From: Butyrivibrio sp.
GTDB taxonomy: Bacteria; Bacillota; Clostridia; Lachnospirales; Lachnospiraceae
Length of the DNA stretch: 64,000 nt
Reading direction: 5' to 3'
Assembly: GCA_015056575.1 (NCBI GenBank)
Contig: SVGA01000007.1
Span: 62,001-126,000, forward strand
The translations under genes and the position numbers were made by a program. Below are positions 26,813-36,393 of this stretch, in pieces (within the stretch, counting starts at the first letter, position 1; every line of letters begins with the position of its first letter). A model generated the notes under the pieces. That model was not told the origin of the DNA. It ran no database searches and worked only from the letters and a program-made list of their open reading frames with translations.

Positions 26813-28300
26813 ATGAAACTTGAAAAACTGTTATCTGAACTTAAGTATGAGATCACAGCGGGAAACAGCGGGGAAGCCTTAAGTGCCGCAGATATTGACA
26901 TCAAAAATGTTGTTAACGACAACAGAAAGATTGAGGAGGGATCTCTTTTCATCTGTATTAAGGGTGCTAACTTCGATGGGCATTCATGCGCGGCGCAGGC
27001 TGCAGAGGCAGGTGCAGGAGCGATCGTGGTTGAGCATGAGGTGGAGCTTCCCGAAGGCTGCAGGATGCCTGTTATCAGAGTCGAGAATACCAGATATGCC
27101 ATGGCTTTCATATCTGCCGCGTACTTTGACCATCCTGCAAGTAAGCTTAAGACAATCGGTATAACGGGAACCAAGGGTAAGACTACCACCACTTATCTTA
27201 TCCGCAGCATGCTGGAAAATGCCGGACATAAGGTGGGCCTTATCGGAACTATCGAGGTAATCATAGGAGATGAACACATCCATTCCGAGAATACAACTCC
27301 CGAGTCCTATACACTTCAGGAGTATATGGCAAGGATGGTAGAGGCAGGATGTGATGCGGTTGTCATGGAGGTGTCCTCCCAGGGACTTATGCTTCACAGA
27401 AGCCAGGGATTTATCTTTGATATCGGTATATTTACCAATATTGAGGCAGATCATATCGGCCCCAATGAGCACAAGGATTTTGACGACTATATGCACTGCA
27501 AAGGACTTCTTTTCAAGCAGTGCAGGATAGGTATTTGCAACGGAGACGATATTCATACCGATGATATCCTTGAAGGCCATACCTGTGAAGTTGAGACCTA
27601 TGGCTTTGGTGAGGGCGTTGACCTTAGAGCCATCAATCTGGCATATATCAGAAAGCCCGGAGAGTTGGGCGTTTTCTTTGACACGGACGGACTTATAAAT
27701 GTTCACGCCGAGATACGCACTCCCGGCAAGTTCAGCGTATATAATGCTCTTTGTGCAATTGCTGTTGCAAGGCACTTTGGCTGCACTGCCGATGAAATTG
27801 CTCCGGCCCTTAAGAATGCTAAGGTTAAGGGAAGGATTGAGATGGTCAAGGTGTCGGATGAGTTTACTCTCATGATCGACTATGCCCACAATGCGATGGC
27901 CCTTAAGAGCCTCCTCTCCACCCTCAGGGATTATCGTCCCAACAGGCTGGTTTGCCTCTTTGGCTGCGGTGGCAACAGAAGTAAACTCCGCAGATTTGAG
28001 ATGGGAGAAGTCAGCGGAAGATATGCGGATTTCACCATTATTACCTCGGATAATCCCAGATTTGAAGAACCTGAAGAGATCATGAACGACATTGAGACCG
28101 GTATGAAGAAGACCGACGGTAAATATATTAAGATCACAGACCGTAAAGAGGCCATTGCCTATGCCATAGACAATGCGGAGCAGGGAGATATCATAGTCCT
28201 CGCAGGCAAGGGGCATGAAGACTATCAGGAGATCAGGGGTGTGAAGTATCCCATGGATGAGAGAGACCTTATCAAAGAGATACTAAAAGAGCGCAGATGA
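26813..28300 (+). CDS. murE: UDP-MurNAc-tripeptide synthetase (meso-DAP adding)
   Basis: A 495-residue Mur ligase that adds the third amino acid to the peptidoglycan precursor in the cytoplasm. The ATP-binding motif GTKGKTTTT is at about 118-127, DYAHN is near 355, and DNPR at about 413-416 is the motif linked to selection of meso-diaminopimelate over lysine. The start is taken as the ATG at 26813 behind GTGGAGG at 26801-26807; an in-frame ATG at 26753 has no site. It is not next to other mur genes, but the priA-def genes follow. Length and motifs are normal. Confidence 0.93.
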   Translation: MKLEKLLSELKYEITAGNSGEALSAADIDIKNVVNDNRKIEEGSLFICIKGANFDGHSCAAQAAEAGAGAIVVEHEVELPEGCRMPVIRVENTRYAMAFISAAYFDHPASKLKTIGITGTKGKTTTTYLIRSMLENAGHKVGLIGTIEVIIGDEHIHSENTTPESYTLQEYMARMVEAGCDAVVMEVSSQGLMLHRSQGFIFDIGIFTNIEADHIGPNEHKDFDDYMHCKGLLFKQCRIGICNGDDIHTDDILEGHTCEVETYGFGEGVDLRAINLAYIRKPGELGVFFDTDGLINVHAEIRTPGKFSVYNALCAIAVARHFGCTADEIAPALKNAKVKGRIEMVKVSDEFTLMIDYAHNAMALKSLLSTLRDYRPNRLVCLFGCGGNRSKLRRFEMGEVSGRYADFTIITSDNPRFEEPEEIMNDIETGMKKTDGKYIKITDRKEAIAYAIDNAEQGDIIVLAGKGHEDYQEIRGVKYPMDERDLIKEILKERR

Positions 28301-28351
28301 CAGGCGTAATTTGCCTTTGGTAAAAGCGGCATGCGGGTACAAGGAGAGTAA

Positions 28352-30610
28352 GTGGCAGGAGACATTTTTGCTAATGTAATAATCGATATATCCCATGAAA
28401 AGGTGGACAGACCCTTTCAGTACCGGATACCTGAGCATCTTTCGGACAAGGTGGACATCGGTGTATGTGTTCAGGTGCCCTTCGGTAAGGGAAATACGCT
28501 AAGGAAAGGGTATGTGGTTGAAATCACCCGTGAACCCAACTGGGATGTTGATAAGATCAAGGAGATCATTTCGGTCCAGGACGACATCGTATCGGCGGAG
28601 GATATCTCCCTTAGGCTTGCTGCCTGGATGAAAAGACACTACGGCTCTACCATGATAGCAGCTCTTAAGACTGTGCTGCCCTCTGCCCGGAAGCAAAAGA
28701 GACAGATAAGGAAGTTTGTATCTCTTTTGGCATCAAATGAGGAAGCCACCGCCATCTACAATGAGTGCGTTAGGAAGAAGCAGAAGGCAAGGGAGAGGAT
28801 ACTAAGAGAGCTTCTTGGAAATCCCGGCGAAAGGATACCCTATGAGTTTATCACCGGTAAGCTGAATGTTGCGGCAGCTACCCTTAAGAGTCTTGAGGAC
28901 AAGGGAATTATCCGCATTGAGAGTGAGGAGTATTTCAGAAATCCCAAGGTGAGCGCCTCGGGAAGGTACAGAGATAAGGTCCTTAGCCCCGATCAGCAGC
29001 ATATTGTTGATACCGTAAAAAGGGACTACGACCTTGGGAAAAGAGATACCTACCTCATCCACGGTATCACCGGAAGCGGTAAGACCGAGGTTTACATAGC
29101 CCTCATAGACGATATTTTAAAGCGGGGCAAGCAGGCTATAGTCCTGATACCTGAGATAGCACTGACCTATCAGACACTGATGAGGTTCTATACTCACTTT
29201 GGAGACAGGGTGTCGGTGATGAATTCGTCTCTTTCCCCCGGTGAAAAATTTGATCAGATGGAAAGGGCAAGGACCGGGGATATAGACATCATCATCGGTC
29301 CGAGATCAGCTCTTTTTACACCTTTTCCCAATACGGGGATCATAATCATCGATGAGGAGCATGAATCAACTTACAAGAGTGAGAACATGCCGAAGTTTCA
29401 TGCCAGGGAAACAGCTATAGAACTGGCGAAGCTGGTGCCTGACGGAGCCTGCGTGGTGCTTGGCTCGGCAACGCCTTCCCTTGAGGCCTATTACAGGGCA
29501 ACCACAGGGGAGTACAAGCTCTTTGAGCTAAGTAAGCGTCTTACGGGGGGCACACTTCCATCGGTGGAAGTAGCTGACTTAAGACAGGAACTCAGGATGG
29601 GAAACCGATCGATCTTCTCATTAAGGCTTCAGGAGCTTATGGATGAGAAGCTTGAGAGGGAAGAACAGGCCATGCTGTTCATTAACAGGAGGGGGCTTGC
29701 GGGCTTTGTATCCTGCAGAGGATGCGGCCATGTATTTAAGTGCCCTCACTGCGATGTTTCTTTATCCGAACACCGGGGAGGAAGGCTTGTATGCCACTAC
29801 TGCGGACATGAGGAGATAAGGCCTAAGATATGTCCTAAGTGCGGCTCCAAATATGTCTCATCCTTCAGAGCAGGAACCCAGCAGATAGAGGATGAGGTCA
29901 GGAAATTCTGGCCAAAGGCCAGAGTTCTCAGGATGGATGCCGATACCACCAGGACCAAGGGCAGCTTCGAGAAGATACTTTCTGCCTTTGCCAACAAGGA
30001 AGCGGACGTGCTGGTGGGAACCCAGATGATCGTAAAGGGCCATGATTTCCCCGATGTGACTCTTGTGGGCATCCTGGCGGCGGATATGTCATTGTATGCC
30101 GCAGATTACAGGGCTTCGGAGAGAACCTTCCAGCTGCTTACTCAGGCTGCGGGAAGAGCGGGAAGAGGAGATAAAGCGGGAAATGTTGTTATCCAAAGCT
30201 ATCAGCCCGAGCACTACAGCATTGTAGCAGCCGCTGCTCAGGACTACGTCTCTTTTTACAACGAGGAGATAGCCTACAGGGATCTTTTGAGATATCCGCC
30301 CGTTTCACATATGATGTCGGTTCAGATCCAGAGCCGGGATGAAAAGGAAGGAATGGAGCTGGCCACAAGACTTCGTGCTATCATGGAGCAGCAGGATATA
30401 GAAGGCGCGGTGTTTATCGGGCCGGCATTCTCTGCTGTCAGCAGGATAAATGACGTTTACAGGCTCAATGTCTTTGCAAAGCTTGACGACTATGAGGGGC
30501 TGGTGCGGCTCAAGGACGTTCTTGAGGCCTATATAAGGCAGCTTGAGGGCATGGGAAGGCTTCGATATGTCACAGTTCAATTTGACTTTGACCCTATGAA
30601 CGGTGGATGA
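28352..30610 (+). CDS. priA: primosomal replication-restart helicase PriA
   Basis: A 752-residue superfamily 2 helicase that reloads the replisome at stalled forks. The N-terminal DNA-binding domain (VIIDISHEKVDRPFQYRIPEHL) is followed by Walker A GITGSGKTE near 236-244 and the DEEH box (IIIDEEHESTYK). A zinc-binding insert with eight cysteines lies at about 452-500 (CRGCGHVFKCPHC, CHYCGHE, CPKCGS), and the C-terminal helicase half is complete. The start is a GTG at 28352 behind AAGGAG, which fits the conserved N-terminus. It begins the priA-def-fmt-rsmB type housekeeping string, here interrupted after def. Confidence 0.96.
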   Translation: MAGDIFANVIIDISHEKVDRPFQYRIPEHLSDKVDIGVCVQVPFGKGNTLRKGYVVEITREPNWDVDKIKEIISVQDDIVSAEDISLRLAAWMKRHYGSTMIAALKTVLPSARKQKRQIRKFVSLLASNEEATAIYNECVRKKQKARERILRELLGNPGERIPYEFITGKLNVAAATLKSLEDKGIIRIESEEYFRNPKVSASGRYRDKVLSPDQQHIVDTVKRDYDLGKRDTYLIHGITGSGKTEVYIALIDDILKRGKQAIVLIPEIALTYQTLMRFYTHFGDRVSVMNSSLSPGEKFDQMERARTGDIDIIIGPRSALFTPFPNTGIIIIDEEHESTYKSENMPKFHARETAIELAKLVPDGACVVLGSATPSLEAYYRATTGEYKLFELSKRLTGGTLPSVEVADLRQELRMGNRSIFSLRLQELMDEKLEREEQAMLFINRRGLAGFVSCRGCGHVFKCPHCDVSLSEHRGGRLVCHYCGHEEIRPKICPKCGSKYVSSFRAGTQQIEDEVRKFWPKARVLRMDADTTRTKGSFEKILSAFANKEADVLVGTQMIVKGHDFPDVTLVGILAADMSLYAADYRASERTFQLLTQAAGRAGRGDKAGNVVIQSYQPEHYSIVAAAAQDYVSFYNEEIAYRDLLRYPPVSHMMSVQIQSRDEKEGMELATRLRAIMEQQDIEGAVFIGPAFSAVSRINDVYRLNVFAKLDDYEGLVRLKDVLEAYIRQLEGMGRLRYVTVQFDFDPMNGG

Positions 30611-30662
30611 TATTATTATAAGAGTTTAATGAAGTTGCTTTAAAGAAACGGAGAAATATAAA

Positions 30663-31166
30663 ATGGCACTTAGAACTATCAGAGAATACGGAGACGACGT
30701 ACTGGAAAAGCCCTGCAAGGAGGTTAAGGAAGTGACCCCCAGGATCAGGGAGCTGGTTGACGATATGCTTGAGACCATGTATGCGGCTAACGGAGTAGGA
30801 CTTGCTGCGCCTCAGGTTGGTGTTTTGAAGAGAATAGTGGTCATAGACGTATCTCCCGAGGGAGACCAGCCCATCATTATGATAAATCCCACAATTCTGG
30901 AAACGGAAGGCGAGCAGACAGGCTATGAGGGATGTCTTTCGATTCCGGGCAAATCAGGGATTGTTACAAGGCCCAATTACGTTAAGGCAAAGGCCTTTGA
31001 CCTTGACATGAACGAGTACGAGATCGAGGGAGAGGAGCTTCTTGCAAGAGCTATCTGCCATGAGCTTGATCACCTTGACGGTCATATGTATGTTGAGAAG
31101 GTGGAGGGAGATCTGGTCAACAACGAGGATCTTATGGCTTCACAGGAAGAGGAAGATGACGAATAA
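30663..31166 (+). CDS. def: peptide deformylase
   Basis: A 167-residue metalloenzyme that removes the formyl group from new proteins at the ribosome. All three motifs are present: GVGLAAPQVG near 43-52, EGCLSIPG near 91-98 with the metal-ligand cysteine, and HELDHLDG (HExxH) near 134-141. It follows priA by 52 bp. In many Firmicutes fmt, which encodes the opposing formylation enzyme, comes next; here it lies 13 kb further on, behind the alpha-glucan locus. Confidence 0.96.
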   Translation: MALRTIREYGDDVLEKPCKEVKEVTPRIRELVDDMLETMYAANGVGLAAPQVGVLKRIVVIDVSPEGDQPIIMINPTILETEGEQTGYEGCLSIPGKSGIVTRPNYVKAKAFDLDMNEYEIEGEELLARAICHELDHLDGHMYVEKVEGDLVNNEDLMASQEEEDDE

Positions 31167-31193
31167 TGGCTTTGCCGTTATAGTTTGCCTGTT

Positions 31194-32261
31194 ATGAAAG
31201 GATACAGACTTTTTTCCGGACTTATAAGCTTAATATTGTGTGTACTGCTGCTTGCGGGCTGCGGGGGCCTTGGGGTCGGTGATAAAACTCCTGTTAAGGC
31301 TGATCCCTTTGACGGAAGCAAGTATCTTCGCATGTCGGAGCTGTATGATGAAGCAGCGGACCCCTCGGCGGCAGCAGAGAGCCTTGAGGTGCAGCACAAC
31401 TATGATACCAGACTGAGTGTACCTACGTATGTAACGAAGGTGGATGATGTCTGGTTTATTGTGGACTGCTATCATAACAGGATCATATACTCTGATACCA
31501 TGGGGAAGCCCCTTGATCAGTGGGACATTATGTGCAGCGAGGTAACCTGTCCCCACACCCTTGCCAGTGACGGCAAGGTCTATCTCATTGATGATACCGA
31601 GAACAGCAGAGTGCTTGTCTTCGAGAAAGCCGGAGACAAGTTTATAAAGACACAGGTCTTCTACGAGATAGGTATAAGGCCTCATTTCAGTGCTTATGAC
31701 GAGATCTCCGATACTTTCTACGTATGGAGCTCCGAGTCGGGTGAGCTTTACTGTTTCAGACACACTGCGGATTCTACCCGCATGTATCTTACGGACATCA
31801 GGAAGGTCGAGCAGCTTTCCAATATTTACGTCCGTTCATTTACCATAATCGGAGATGAGATCTTTTTTGTCTCGGGAGTTTCAGCTGCCGGCGCAAAACC
31901 TCAGATACTGGTATGCGATCTTGAAACGCTTTCCGTAAAAAGAACTTACGATGTTCCCGATTCCATGGCGGGAATGGTGCAGATAATGCCGATAGATGGA
32001 TACTACTATGTGACCGTTTCTACTGACATTACCGGTAACCAGGATTTTGCCACCATCGTTAGGACCAAATCCCTTGACGGCCTCATAAAGGGTAAGTACG
32101 AGGATATCTATTCCGAGTACTTTGTCGGAGGCGGAACCCCCTACAATATTTCCAAAGTTGATGACACCTATTACCTTACGGAGCATCGCCTGACAGATCA
32201 TCAGATCTGGAGCTTTAAGGTTAACGGTGATAACATTACCGATGTTAATACGGTGTATTAA
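31194..32261 (+). CDS. lipoprotein of unknown function, beta-propeller-like
   Basis: A 355-residue exported lipoprotein. The signal peptide (MKGYRLFSGLISLILCVLL) ends in LLAGC with C23 as the lipid anchor. The mature part shows repeated short beta-blade-like segments (TKVDDVWFIVDCYHNRI, LASDGKVYLIDDTENSRV, YDEISDTFYVWSSESGELY, IDGYYYVTVSTDI, VDDTYYLTEHRLTDHQ) that suggest a beta-propeller. I do not recognise a named family. The ATG at 31194 lacks a clear ribosome site and follows def by only 27 bp, so readthrough from def is likely. The LacI-type gene of the alpha-glucan locus starts next but has its own promoter. A role in glycan binding is possible but not shown. Confidence 0.7.
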   Translation: MKGYRLFSGLISLILCVLLLAGCGGLGVGDKTPVKADPFDGSKYLRMSELYDEAADPSAAAESLEVQHNYDTRLSVPTYVTKVDDVWFIVDCYHNRIIYSDTMGKPLDQWDIMCSEVTCPHTLASDGKVYLIDDTENSRVLVFEKAGDKFIKTQVFYEIGIRPHFSAYDEISDTFYVWSSESGELYCFRHTADSTRMYLTDIRKVEQLSNIYVRSFTIIGDEIFFVSGVSAAGAKPQILVCDLETLSVKRTYDVPDSMAGMVQIMPIDGYYYVTVSTDITGNQDFATIVRTKSLDGLIKGKYEDIYSEYFVGGGTPYNISKVDDTYYLTEHRLTDHQIWSFKVNGDNITDVNTVY

Positions 32262-32280
32262 CGTTGCGAGCAATATGTGC

Positions 32281-32334
32281 TTGACATAGAGTTCTGATTT
32301 TATGTATAGTTAAGAAAGGTTAATCGCTAAACCT
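32281..32334 (+). promoter_or_regulatory. promoter and LacI-type operator of the locus 2 regulator gene
   Basis: TTGACA (32281-32286), 18 bp, TATAGT (32305-32310). AGGTTAATCGCTAAACCT at 32317-32334 is an imperfect palindrome with a central CG right at the expected transcription start. The same GGTTAATCG/CGATTAACC half-sites recur in front of the binding-protein gene (34926-34977), so autoregulation by the encoded LacI protein is likely. Confidence 0.75.
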
Positions 32335-32366
32335 ATTACTGACATAAGATTCAGATTGGAGCACAA

Positions 32367-33383
32367 ATGAATTTAAAGACTATTGCTTCTCTTGCAGGCG
32401 TCAGCACTGCCACGGTTTCCAATGTCATAAACGGCAATTTCCACAAGGTGTCGGAGGAAACCAGGTTAAGAGTTGAGAAGATCATCAGGGATTCTAACTA
32501 CAAGCCCAATGTTATGGCCAGGTCTCTTGCCAAGAAAGAGAGCCATCTTATAGGTGTTGTGGTTCCATATCTTGACAAGAACGAGGATTTCCTTACCAAT
32601 CCCTACAATGCCCATATAGTAGCTGCTCTTGAGAGGCTGGTAAGACGCCATGATTACTATGTCATGCTAAGATGCGTCGGAGACCCGAGGGAGATCATTC
32701 CCCTTTTGTCATCCTGGAACGTTGACGGAGCTTTTTTCCTTGGAGTATTCAAGGATGAAGTCAGGGAGATAAGACAGACCATCGATATCCCCATGGTGTT
32801 CATAGATACCTATGCTCCGGGGGAAAAGATAGTTAACGTTGGAATCGAGGACTATCGTGGAGGATATCTTTCCGCAAAGTACCTCATAGGAAAAGGTCAC
32901 AGGAAGCTGGCTCTGGTAACACCTCCCGATGCAGGAGAGGGCGTTATAAGAGAGAGACAGCAGGGATTTCTTGATGCGTGTAAGGAGAGTAATATCGACT
33001 TTAACCTGAACAGAGATTCTTTCAGCTGCGTTTCCACCTACAGAAATGCCGTGGAAGTGGGACAGGATATAGTCTTCTCGAACAGGGGATACACTGCTGT
33101 TGCAACCCTTTCGGACATTGTTGCCTTCGGCGTTATTGAGGGACTTGTGCAGTGCGGCATAAGAGTTCCCCACGACATTTCCGTCATTGGTTTTGATAAT
33201 CTTCCGGATTGTGATTTCATGACTCCAAAGCTTACTTCCATTGCTCAGGACTACGAGTGGAAAGCAGAGAAGGCGGGAGGTTTTCTTTTCAGGATGATAG
33301 ACGGAGAGAAGGACCTTTATGTAGACGAACGTCAGCCCATAAGGGTTATGGAGAGGCAGTCGGTAAGAGATCTCACACAGTAA
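32367..33383 (+). CDS. LacI-family transcriptional regulator (locus 2)
   Basis: A 338-residue LacI/GalR repressor. The helix-turn-helix is at the very N-terminus (LKTIASLAGVSTATVSNVI), followed by the hinge region (YKPNVMARSLAKKESHLIGVVVP) and an effector-binding domain. It stands at the head of the second alpha-glucan locus and its own promoter carries a matching palindrome. The same half-sites occur twice at the promoter of the binding-protein gene 35026. The parsimonious model is a maltose-type regulator controlling itself and the transport operon. It is separated from the GH13 lipoprotein gene by a hairpin at 33401-33427. Confidence 0.93.
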   Translation: MNLKTIASLAGVSTATVSNVINGNFHKVSEETRLRVEKIIRDSNYKPNVMARSLAKKESHLIGVVVPYLDKNEDFLTNPYNAHIVAALERLVRRHDYYVMLRCVGDPREIIPLLSSWNVDGAFFLGVFKDEVREIRQTIDIPMVFIDTYAPGEKIVNVGIEDYRGGYLSAKYLIGKGHRKLALVTPPDAGEGVIRERQQGFLDACKESNIDFNLNRDSFSCVSTYRNAVEVGQDIVFSNRGYTAVATLSDIVAFGVIEGLVQCGIRVPHDISVIGFDNLPDCDFMTPKLTSIAQDYEWKAEKAGGFLFRMIDGEKDLYVDERQPIRVMERQSVRDLTQ

Positions 33384-33400
33384 ATAATCACAACAGACAC

Positions 33401-33433
33401 GAGCAGATCACAGTAAAGGATCTGCTCTTTTCT
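33401..33433 (+). terminator. hairpin between regulator and GH13 lipoprotein genes
   Basis: GAGCAGATC (33401-33409) and GATCTGCTC (33419-33427) form a perfect 9-bp stem with a 9-base loop, followed by TTTTCTT. A terminator or attenuator; no separate promoter for the next gene is evident, so some readthrough is likely. Confidence 0.75.
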
Positions 33434-33452
33434 TAAGCAGAGGAATAACACC

Positions 33453-34832
33453 ATGAAAAATAGCATAAAGAGAATAACAGCCATTTTACTGATGACACTT
33501 ATGATCGCAGCGACAGGGTGCGGCAGCGTCAAGGAGGAAGAGGGAGTATCAAGGCCTCCAAAGTGGACGCAGGATGCGGTTATGTACGAGGTTAACGTAA
33601 GACAGTACACCCCTTCGGGAACCTTTAACGAGTTTTCAGAGCACCTGGATACCCTAAAAGATATGGGAGTAAACACCCTGTGGTTCATGCCTATTCACCC
33701 CATTTCCGTGACCAACAGATCCGGAAAGCTTGGATCATATTATTCGGTTACCGATTACAGGGAGGTTAACCCCGAGTTTGGAACCAAAGAGGATTTTAAG
33801 GCTCTGGTGGACAAGGCTCATGACATGGGATTTAAGGTTGTCCTTGACTGGGTTGCCAACCACACCGGCTGGGACTGCCCCTGGATCAGCGAGCATCCCG
33901 ACTGGTATACACAGGAAAACGGCCAGATTATATCCCCTAAGAACATGGGATGGCCTGATGTTGCAGATCTTAACTATGACAATGCCGATATGAGAAAAGA
34001 GATGATCGAGTGCATGAAGTACTGGATCAGGGAATATGACATAGACGGCTTCAGATGTGACTATGCCCCGGGAGTTCCTGTGGATTTCTGGGAGGAAGCA
34101 AGAAAAGAACTTGATAAGGTTAAGGACGTTTACATGCTGGAAGAGGACCTTGGAGCCATAGCTGGAGCGAACCTTAACTATGCCTTTGATTCCAACTACA
34201 GCGGCAAGCTCTACGAAGCTCTGGTGGAAGTGGCAAAGGACAACAAAAAGGCCGATAAGATAAAGCTCTACCTTCAGGGAAACGATAACCACACCTTCGG
34301 CATGAACTACCTTGATAACCACGATGTTAACTCCTATGATAGAACGGTGCCCCAGGCCTTCGATAGCAGCTCATATCCTGCAATGTTGAGCCTTATCTTC
34401 ACCATTCCAGGGATTCCCATGATCTATTCTTCGGATGAGATAGCCTATGATCATGCCATTGCCTTTATGGAGAAGGATACCATCAACTGGGAGAAGGGCA
34501 CAGGGAATTATAGAGGACTTATCCGCGATCTTGCCGGCATAAGGAAAGACCACAAGGCTCTTTATGCAGGTAATGAGAATGGGACTTTTGAAATACTCGA
34601 TACCGGCAACAAGAACATCTTTGCTTTTGAGAGAACAGAGGGAAAAGATACAGTGATATGCATCTTCAATCTCTCCAAGAGGCAGCAGGAAGAGTATGAT
34701 CTGTCAGGAATCTTAACCGGAGAAGAGAAGATTCTTTATTCCGGAACAGACGGACAGTACGGGGAAGGCGGAGATAACCCGAATAGCCTTGATAACCTTA
34801 ATCCCTGGTCTTTTTATTTACTCACAAGGTAA
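33453..34832 (+). CDS. exported lipoprotein alpha-amylase (GH13)
   Basis: A 459-residue surface-anchored GH13 glycoside hydrolase. The signal peptide ends in a lipobox ATGC with C23 as the anchor. The barrel shows the four conserved regions: DWVANHTGWD, GFRCDYAPG with the likely nucleophile D near 202, MLEEDLG with the likely acid/base E near 230, and LDNHDVNS near 287-292. It would cut alpha-1,4-glucans outside the cell into oligosaccharides for the adjacent transporter. The domain is close to the cytoplasmic GH13 encoded at 58066 (shared GSYYSVTDYREVNPEFG-type stretch), so they look like paralogues with different location. No starch-binding module is seen. Confidence 0.88.
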   Translation: MKNSIKRITAILLMTLMIAATGCGSVKEEEGVSRPPKWTQDAVMYEVNVRQYTPSGTFNEFSEHLDTLKDMGVNTLWFMPIHPISVTNRSGKLGSYYSVTDYREVNPEFGTKEDFKALVDKAHDMGFKVVLDWVANHTGWDCPWISEHPDWYTQENGQIISPKNMGWPDVADLNYDNADMRKEMIECMKYWIREYDIDGFRCDYAPGVPVDFWEEARKELDKVKDVYMLEEDLGAIAGANLNYAFDSNYSGKLYEALVEVAKDNKKADKIKLYLQGNDNHTFGMNYLDNHDVNSYDRTVPQAFDSSSYPAMLSLIFTIPGIPMIYSSDEIAYDHAIAFMEKDTINWEKGTGNYRGLIRDLAGIRKDHKALYAGNENGTFEILDTGNKNIFAFERTEGKDTVICIFNLSKRQQEEYDLSGILTGEEKILYSGTDGQYGEGGDNPNSLDNLNPWSFYLLTR

Positions 34833-34925
34833 AACGCATAACATAAAACCCAAAAGAATTCAATTGTTCATTTTCCACAGTTTTACAAATGCCTATTTAT
34901 TCATAATATAGAAATCGCCAAAATG

Positions 34926-34977
34926 AGGTTGACCGATTAACCAACTAAGGATATAGTACTGGTAAAGCGATTAACCA
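34926..34977 (+). promoter_or_regulatory. promoter with two LacI-type operators before transport operon 2
   Basis: TTGACC (34929-34934), 17 bp, TATAGT (34952-34957). One operator-like palindrome, AGGTTGACCGATTAACCA at 34926-34943, covers the -35 box. A second, TGGTAAAGCGATTAACCA at 34960-34977, lies just downstream of the -10. Their centres are 34 bp apart. Both share the CGATTAACC half-site with the site before the LacI gene at 32317-32334. Confidence 0.8.
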
Positions 34978-35025
34978 AATCAAAACCGGTTATCAACAAA
35001 GGTATTTAAACAGGAGGATGAACAA

Positions 35026-36327
35026 ATGAAGTTGAAAAAGTTAGGCGCTCTTTTAATGACCGCTGCTGTTACAGCAGGTACACTTGCAGGCTGCGGCAGC
35101 CAGGACACAGGGGCAGCAACAACCACCACAAACACAACAGAGACAGCTACACAGGCAGCTGCTGATACTGCAGCACCCGCTGCAGAAACTCAGGACGTAA
35201 CCCTTAAGATCTGGGTTCCTGAAGAGGAAGTTGATATCACAGACAAGATGGTACAGGACTTCGATGCAGCCCACGATGAGTTCAACATCACTTATGAGAT
35301 CGCTGTAGTTGGTATCGATGAGGCACCTCAGGCAGTTGAGACAGACGCTGATACAGCAGCTGATATCTTCTACACACCCAGCGGCGGTGTAGCTGATATG
35401 GCAAGCAAGGGGCTTCTTCTTCCCATCACAAAGGATTTCGAGACAATTGCATCAGACCTTCCCGAAAGTGCACTTACAGCAGTTACAATCGACGGTCTTA
35501 CATATGCAGCTCCTTTCTCACCCAACACATATTTCATGTATTACAACAAGGAGCTTTTCACAGAGGATGAGATCAAGGACCTTGACACAATGATGGCTAA
35601 GGATCTTGGCGACGGAATGTGGAACTTCAGTACTCAGATCACAAACTCATGGTACATCGAGAGCTTCTTCCTTGGAAACGGATGCACACTTTTCGGTCCT
35701 GACGGAAAGGATCCCACAGAGTGCTCATTCAACAATGAGAACGGTCTTGCAGCAGGCGAGTATCTTGTAGATCTTGCATCAAATGCTAAGTACCTTGAGG
35801 ACAAGGACGGCGTTGGCGGTTCTGCATTTAAGGAAGGCAAGCTTGGTGCTGTTACTTCAGGAGCATGGAGCGCACCTGAGTTCAAAGAGGCACTTGGCGA
35901 CAAGCTCGGCGCAGTTGCTCTTCCTACAGCTACTATCGGTGGCAAGGACGTTCAGCTTTCAAACTTCGTAGATTTCAAGACAATCACAGTTAAGTCAAAT
36001 ACAGCATTCCCTCTGGCTGCACAGCAGCTCGCTGTATACATGGCCAGCCCTGAGAACTGCCTTGTAAGATACAAAGAGCAGGGTGATGTTCCCGTTCTTA
36101 AGTCACTTGCTGACAGCGAAGAGATCAAGAACGATTTCGTAGCAAGCGCACTTAACGATCAGGCAGCTCTTGCAACAAACCAGCCCAGCATCTCCAAGAT
36201 GGGTGACTACTGGACACCTGCACAGGCTCTTGGTGAGGGTATCTACAGCGGCGAGATCACAAAGGCTAACCTTCAGCAGAATCTTGATTCACTTGTAGAC
36301 AGCATCACAGGAACACTTGAGAACTAA
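35026..36327 (+). CDS. malE: maltodextrin-type ABC substrate-binding lipoprotein (locus 2)
   Basis: A 433-residue MalE-like lipoprotein with signal peptide and lipobox TLAGC (C23), followed by a Thr/Ala-rich tether of about 35 residues and the binding fold (VTLKIWVPEEEVDITDKMVQDF, ADIFYTPSGGVADMAS, GLTYAAPFSPNTYFMYYNKE, GKDVQLSNFVDFKTI). It would bind maltodextrins produced by the GH13 lipoprotein. GGAGG precedes the ATG. The codon choice is strongly biased as in highly expressed genes, and a near-perfect hairpin follows (36349-36369). It is a diverged paralogue of the locus 1 protein, so the two transporters may prefer different chain lengths. Confidence 0.91.
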   Translation: MKLKKLGALLMTAAVTAGTLAGCGSQDTGAATTTTNTTETATQAAADTAAPAAETQDVTLKIWVPEEEVDITDKMVQDFDAAHDEFNITYEIAVVGIDEAPQAVETDADTAADIFYTPSGGVADMASKGLLLPITKDFETIASDLPESALTAVTIDGLTYAAPFSPNTYFMYYNKELFTEDEIKDLDTMMAKDLGDGMWNFSTQITNSWYIESFFLGNGCTLFGPDGKDPTECSFNNENGLAAGEYLVDLASNAKYLEDKDGVGGSAFKEGKLGAVTSGAWSAPEFKEALGDKLGAVALPTATIGGKDVQLSNFVDFKTITVKSNTAFPLAAQQLAVYMASPENCLVRYKEQGDVPVLKSLADSEEIKNDFVASALNDQAALATNQPSISKMGDYWTPAQALGEGIYSGEITKANLQQNLDSLVDSITGTLEN

Positions 36328-36348
36328 TCAGAAAGATAAAGCAAGACG

Positions 36349-36377
36349 GGGGCTGCTTTTAGCAGCCCCATGTTTTT
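36349..36377 (+). terminator. partial terminator between malE and malF of locus 2
   Basis: GGGGCTGCT (36349-36357) and AGCAGCCCC (36361-36369) form a perfect 9-bp stem with a 3-base loop, followed by ATGTTTTT. The permease start lies 24 bases further, so this is probably a leaky terminator. Confidence 0.85.
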
Positions 36378-36393
36378 AAACGGAGTACGAACT

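Noticed and set aside
26984..28216. A 410-codon open frame on the minus strand
   Set aside because: It is antisense to murE, whose motifs are intact. It has no family resemblance and is an effect of codon bias.
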